9,110 nt of DNA. It comes from Desulfobacterales bacterium (GTDB taxonomy: Bacteria > Desulfobacterota > Desulfobacteria > Desulfobacterales > Desulfosalsimonadaceae). The position numbers were made by a program, and so were the translations under genes. The DNA is taken from assembly GCA_029933295.1 (NCBI GenBank), contig JAOZOL010000026.1, positions 7,890-16,999 on the forward strand. The letters run 5' to 3'. How positions within the stretch are numbered: position 1 is the first letter of the stretch; each line of letters opens with the position of its first letter. Below are positions 6,676 to 9,110 of this stretch, piece by piece. A model generated the notes under the pieces. It was given only the letters and a program-made list of their open reading frames with translations. It made no database searches and had not been told where the DNA came from.

Positions 6676-7302
6676 CTATTTGTTCTTTTTCCTACTCCAT
6701 ATGGTCGGTTCGGTTCCGGATATAAGTCGTTTGATATTGTCTTTATGCCGGATAATGATGAGTAATGATATTATCAGGGCGCATCCGGTCAGAATCAACG
6801 ATCGATCTGCCAGAAAAACACCTGCTGGTAGCATTACGGCAGCAGCCAGTGAACCGGCTGACACCCGATTTGAAACTCCGGCGACCAGAATAAAAGCAGC
6901 AAGTGCCGTGACAAGCCCGACCGGGGAAAGAACGCCAATGCCACCGGCTGCTGTGGCCACCCCTTTTCCACCGGTTTTAAATTTTAGATATAATGGGAAG
7001 AGATGCCCTGAAAATGCAATAATCGCAACAAGGGCCCCCCATATTTCTCTTGTGCCCCCCCCTGCGTCCGCCATTATAAAACCGGTCAGATATACCGGAC
7101 CGGCCCCTTTTAATACATCACATGCCAGTGTGGCAAGGCCCAGCGCCCATCCGCCGGCTCGCCTGGCATTTGTCGCGCCGATATTGCCGCTCCCGATTTG
7201 CCGCAGATCAACGGACTTAAATATTTTTACAAGCACCAATCCAGATGGAATGGAACCTGCCAGATAAGCAAAAATACAAAGACATATTATGGTCGTTGTC
7301 AA
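6676..7302 (-). CDS. plsY: Acyl-phosphate:glycerol-3-phosphate acyltransferase PlsY
   Basis: PlsY is an integral inner-membrane enzyme that transfers an acyl group from acyl-phosphate (made by PlsX) to glycerol-3-phosphate, giving lysophosphatidic acid, the first step of phospholipid synthesis. All three conserved loops are present in the 208-residue protein: IGSGNIGATN (36-45), GHLFPLYLKFKTGGKG (99-114) and RHKDNIKRLISGTE (185-198). The remainder is hydrophobic, compatible with about five membrane spans, and the tail is basic. The start codon is TTG at 7302. It gives the usual short lead into the AGSIPSG segment, and no ATG is available in frame upstream because a stop precedes it. The ribosome-binding site is weak (TGGA, 8 nt upstream). 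It converges on ispH-ubiA with 2 bp between stops. plsX is not in the window. Confidence 0.95.
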   Translation of the reverse strand: MTTTIICLCIFAYLAGSIPSGLVLVKIFKSVDLRQIGSGNIGATNARRAGGWALGLATLACDVLKGAGPVYLTGFIMADAGGGTREIWGALVAIIAFSGHLFPLYLKFKTGGKGVATAAGGIGVLSPVGLVTALAAFILVAGVSNRVSAGSLAAAVMLPAGVFLADRSLILTGCALIISLLIIIRHKDNIKRLISGTEPTIWSRKKNK

Positions 7303-7310
7303 TTTAATAT

Positions 7311-7323
7311 TCCATTAAATGGA
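7311..7323 (-). promoter_or_regulatory. Small palindrome covering the plsY ribosome-binding site
   Basis: TCCATTAAATGGA is a perfect palindrome around a single central base in the predicted plsY leader. On the plsY message its downstream arm is the weak Shine-Dalgarno UGGA, so pairing could partly hide it, or the DNA could be an operator. The stem is short and A/T-rich, so this is a weak call. Confidence 0.25.
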
Positions 7324-7333
7324 TTTTAACAGG

Positions 7334-7362
7334 ATTATAGTTATATTTCGTTTCGCGGTCAT
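7334..7362 (-). promoter_or_regulatory. Predicted sigma70-type promoter of plsY
   Basis: On the minus strand ATGACC (7357-7362, 4/6 match to TTGACA) is followed after exactly 17 bp by a perfect TATAAT (7334-7339). The predicted transcription start, near 7327, leaves a leader of about 25 nt before the TTG start of plsY. The spacing and the perfect -10 make this the best promoter candidate in the window. Confidence 0.45.
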
Positions 7363-7465
7363 TGATAAAAATCAAAAAACGTGCCTGTCCCGACAAATTA
7401 TGATAACAATTATAATAATTAACCAATCTTGAAATGAAAATCAAGAACCGTGAGTCTAATTGTTT

Positions 7466-7471
7466 AAGGAG
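7466..7471 (+). promoter_or_regulatory. Strong Shine-Dalgarno that sets a TTG start for the Smr gene
   Basis: AAGGAG lies 7 nt before TTG at 7479. The longer frame from ATG at 7434 has no Shine-Dalgarno, and its extra 15 residues (KIKNRESNCLRRLF) precede the Smr fold without family resemblance. This favours the TTG. Confidence 0.7.
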
Positions 7472-7478
7472 ATTATTT

Positions 7479-7748
7479 TTGGAACCGATTGAAATCCCCA
7501 TCAACGGGGTTCTGGATTTACACACATTTCATCCCAAAGAGGTTAAAGGATTGCTGGATGAGTATATTTCTGCCTGTATTGAAAAAAAAATATTTTCATT
7601 GCGAATCATCCACGGTAAGGGAATGGGCGTGTTAAAAAAACGGGTTGGCGGAATTTTAAAGAAACATACGCAGGTTGAATCTTTTAAGGATGCGCCCATT
7701 GATGCCGGCGGGTGGGGCGCCACGCTGGTTCAATTAAAAATGGAATAA
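7479..7748 (+). CDS. Small stand-alone Smr domain protein (MutS2 C-terminal type)
   Basis: This 89-residue protein is almost entirely an Smr domain, a fold with DNA- or RNA-nicking activity found at the end of MutS2 and as free-standing proteins. The three signature segments are VLDLHTF (11-17), LRIIHGKGMGVLKKRV (41-56) and AGGWGATLVQL (76-86). The conserved LDLH histidine, HGKG loop and GGxGAT are all intact. The substrate of this small form is not known; related free-standing Smr proteins act on nucleic acid. I chose TTG at 7479 over ATG at 7434 because of the AAGGAG 7 nt upstream; the ATG version would be 104 residues. It is divergent from plsY, and the MFS gene follows after 6 bp, suggesting one transcript. 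Confidence 0.85.
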   Translation: MEPIEIPINGVLDLHTFHPKEVKGLLDEYISACIEKKIFSLRIIHGKGMGVLKKRVGGILKKHTQVESFKDAPIDAGGWGATLVQLKME

Positions 7749-7754
7749 TTCCGG

Positions 7755-8939
7755 ATGGAAAAACTTGATAAAAAAATATTTACCGCACTGTTCTTTTCCC
7801 TTTTTGCGGCAGTGACCGGCGTCGGTATTGTGGTGCCGCTGCTGCCGGTGTATGCCCATCATCTGGGGGCGAGCGGTCTGTATATTGCGCTGATATTCGG
7901 AGGGTTTTCCCTGTCCAGGACATTTTTTCTGCCATGGTTCGGCAGGTTATCTGATAAAAAAGGTCGCAAGGATTTTATTACCATCGGTCTTTTTTCATAT
8001 TTTTTAATCTCCGTGGCATTTATATTTTTTAAGGATTTAAAAAGTCTTATACTGATCCGGGCGATTCAGGGTGTTGCGTCCGCCATGATCATGCCCGTGG
8101 CCCAGGCATATATCGGGGACATTACCCCCCAGGGCAAAGAGGGTATTTCAATGGGCATGTTCAATATGTCCATTTTTTTCGGGTTGAGCATCGGACCGAT
8201 TTTAGGCGGTGTTATTAAAGATTATTTCAGCCTCCAGGCAGCCTTCGGTTCCATGGGGGCATTGGCATTTGGTGCATTTTGTTTAAGTTTTTTCTTTTTA
8301 CCCCCGGCAAACCAGGAAAAAATTGTTTCCAAAGGATATCGTCCCGTACCCTGGCGTCAGTTGTTTCTTAACCGGGATATTGCCAGTATCTTTGTATTCA
8401 GATTCGTGTATACGACCTGTATCGGTATCATTTGGGGATTTCTGCCTGTTTTTTGTGATACCGATTTTGCCCTGTCAAGTTCATCAATCGGTATCCTTGT
8501 CGTGATGGGAATTGCAGTCAGCGGTATAATGCATTTACCTATGGGGGCCGTTGCCGATCGAATGAATAAGCGGATACTGGTTATTATCGGTGGCCTGATT
8601 ACCGCTGTGGCCATTCTGATGCTGGGATTTGCCGGCGGGTTCTGGGATATGTTTAATGCAAATATCATTTTCGGTATCGGCGGCGGTATTTCAATGCCGT
8701 CGCTCATGGCTATTGCCGTGATCAGCGGCAATAAAACCGAATCCATGGGGGCTGTCATGTCGCTGATTACCGTTGCCCACAGCCTGGGCATGGTTTGCGG
8801 GTCACTGATTGGCGGAATTATTATGGATATGTTTCAATTAAGGTATGCATTTTTATTCGGCGCATTAATTATGATCGCCGGAATTTTTGTGTTCATTCTG
8901 GGAACTTCCAAACAATCCATTTGTAATCGTTTGAAATGA
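7755..8939 (+). CDS. MFS transporter, DHA1-type drug/metabolite exporter
   Basis: This 394-residue protein has the hydrophobic pattern of 12 membrane helices. MFS motif A is GRLSDKKGRK (63-72), with a second copy GAVADRMNKR in the C-terminal half. Motif B is RAIQGVASA (102-110), and the antiporter motif C is GLSIGPILGG (143-152). Motif C places it with proton-driven exporters of the DHA1 group (Bcr/TetA-like); the substrate cannot be deduced. The ATG is 6 bp after the Smr stop, with GGA about 10 nt upstream inside the Smr gene, so translation is probably coupled. The last ten codons (SKQSICNRLK) lie inside the first unit of an 83-bp tandem repeat, and the second unit carries a near-copy of the same peptide and stop, so the native 3' end may have been reshaped by the duplication. 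Confidence 0.9.
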   Translation: MEKLDKKIFTALFFSLFAAVTGVGIVVPLLPVYAHHLGASGLYIALIFGGFSLSRTFFLPWFGRLSDKKGRKDFITIGLFSYFLISVAFIFFKDLKSLILIRAIQGVASAMIMPVAQAYIGDITPQGKEGISMGMFNMSIFFGLSIGPILGGVIKDYFSLQAAFGSMGALAFGAFCLSFFFLPPANQEKIVSKGYRPVPWRQLFLNRDIASIFVFRFVYTTCIGIIWGFLPVFCDTDFALSSSSIGILVVMGIAVSGIMHLPMGAVADRMNKRILVIIGGLITAVAILMLGFAGGFWDMFNANIIFGIGGGISMPSLMAIAVISGNKTESMGAVMSLITVAHSLGMVCGSLIGGIIMDMFQLRYAFLFGALIMIAGIFVFILGTSKQSICNRLK

Positions 8940-8964
8940 TTGATAAGTTATTTTTATCATATAG

Positions 8965-8980
8965 TGGTAATTCATTACCA
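8965..8980. promoter_or_regulatory. 16-bp operator-like palindrome, copy 1
   Basis: TGGTAAT-TC-ATTACCA has 7-bp perfect arms around a 2-bp centre, about 25 bp past the MFS stop. TGGT...ACCA ends recall sites of GntR/FadR-type repressors, but the spacing is longer than in known FadR sites. It is not followed by a T-run on the plus strand, so a terminator role is unlikely. Confidence 0.45.
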
Positions 8981-9047
8981 TAAAAAGCTTCCAAACAACT
9001 CACTCATAACCGTTTGAAATGATTAATAAGTTATTTTTCTCATACAG

Positions 9048-9063
9048 TGGTAATCCATTACCA
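9048..9063. promoter_or_regulatory. 16-bp operator-like palindrome, copy 2
   Basis: TGGTAAT-CC-ATTACCA is the same site in the second tandem unit, 83 bp from copy 1. The only change between copies falls in the central spacer, so both arms are intact although the surrounding repeat has diverged by about 12%. It lies about 45 bp before a possible start at the window edge. Confidence 0.45.
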
Positions 9064-9097
9064 TAAAAAGCTTTTTACAAAGCCGTCATATAAAAAA

Positions 9098-9110
9098 AGG
9101 AAAAAACTAT
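9098..9110 (+). other. Possible ribosome-binding site and first bases of a start codon at the window edge
   Basis: AGGA (9098-9101), in an AAAAAAAGGA context, is followed after 7 nt by AT as the last two bases of the window. If the next base is G, a plus-strand gene starts at 9109. This is a guess from spacing only. Confidence 0.3.

Larger units (their letters stand above)
8905..9070 (+). repeat. Two-copy 83-bp tandem repeat overlapping the MFS 3' end
   Basis: Unit 1 (8905-8987) and unit 2 (8988-9070) are directly adjacent, both 83 bp, without gaps, and I count 10 differences (73/83 identical). Nine of the ten are transitions, and six cluster in 12 bp (8916-8927). Unit 1 contains the last codons and stop of the MFS gene; in the equivalent frame unit 2 reads SKQLTHNRLK and stop. 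After 9070 the similarity ends, so only two copies are present in the window. Confidence 0.9.

Noticed and set aside
6680..7267. 195-aa plus-strand open frame opposite plsY
   Set aside because: It is antisense to an unmistakable plsY, rich in Pro/Ser/Arg as expected for a shadow frame, and has no family motif.
7304..7525. 73-aa minus-strand open frame upstream of plsY
   Set aside because: It overlaps the Smr coding start and the predicted plsY promoter. Its repeated RFLIFI peptide comes from a short A-rich DNA repeat (around 7362-7383 and 7430-7452), and no family is recognisable.
8941..8959. TGATAA...TTATCA hairpin after the MFS stop, as a terminator
   Set aside because: The stem is six A/T-rich pairs, no T-run follows it, and it is not conserved in the second tandem unit.

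Overview
This window looks like a chromosomal segment of a moderate-GC (low-to-mid 40s by eye) Gram-negative bacterium, most probably a sulfate-reducing-type member of the Desulfobacterota (Desulfobacterales). The taxon is an inference. It rests on the pairing of a DUF3842 protein with a CooT-family protein, an IspH joined to a UbiA prenyltransferase, a periplasmic BepA-like M48 protease and long fold-back intergenic repeats. No rRNA, tRNA, CRISPR array or recognisable transposase is present.

Layout. Positions 1-326 are a gene-free, repeat-rich spacer. Next, on the minus strand, is a secreted M48 metalloprotease with TPR repeats (327-1760). It diverges from parA (1830-2618) across a spacer of about 70 bp. 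parA and parB (2793-3701) are separated by a 144-bp fold-back (MITE-like) element. After a 91-bp gap comes a compact four-gene plus-strand cluster: an NYN/PIN-like nuclease-fold protein (3793-4320), DUF3842 (4320-4733, sharing 1 nt with the previous stop), a CooT-like small protein (4751-4942) and a 575-residue IspH-UbiA fusion (4946-6673). plsY (6676-7302, minus) converges on the fusion gene with only 2 bp between the stop codons. plsY then diverges from a small stand-alone Smr protein (7479-7748, TTG start), which is followed 6 bp later by an MFS DHA1-type exporter (7755-8939). The right end is an 83-bp tandem duplication that begins inside the last codons of the MFS gene and carries a 16-bp operator-like palindrome in each copy. 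A ribosome-binding site and the first two bases of a possible start codon sit at the very edge.

How the genes fit together. parA and parB are the chromosome segregation ATPase and its CTP-dependent DNA clamp. IspH makes IPP/DMAPP in the MEP isoprenoid pathway, UbiA-type enzymes attach prenyl chains to acceptors at the membrane, and PlsY makes lysophosphatidic acid, so three activities concern membrane lipids. The M48/TPR protease probably serves outer-membrane protein quality control. The functions of DUF3842 and of this CooT homologue are not known from the sequence.

The most interesting items are the IspH-UbiA fusion and its tight linkage to DUF3842 and CooT, the fold-back element splitting parA from parB, and the tandem repeat that copies the end of the MFS gene. 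I found no phage, defence or toxin-antitoxin system here.
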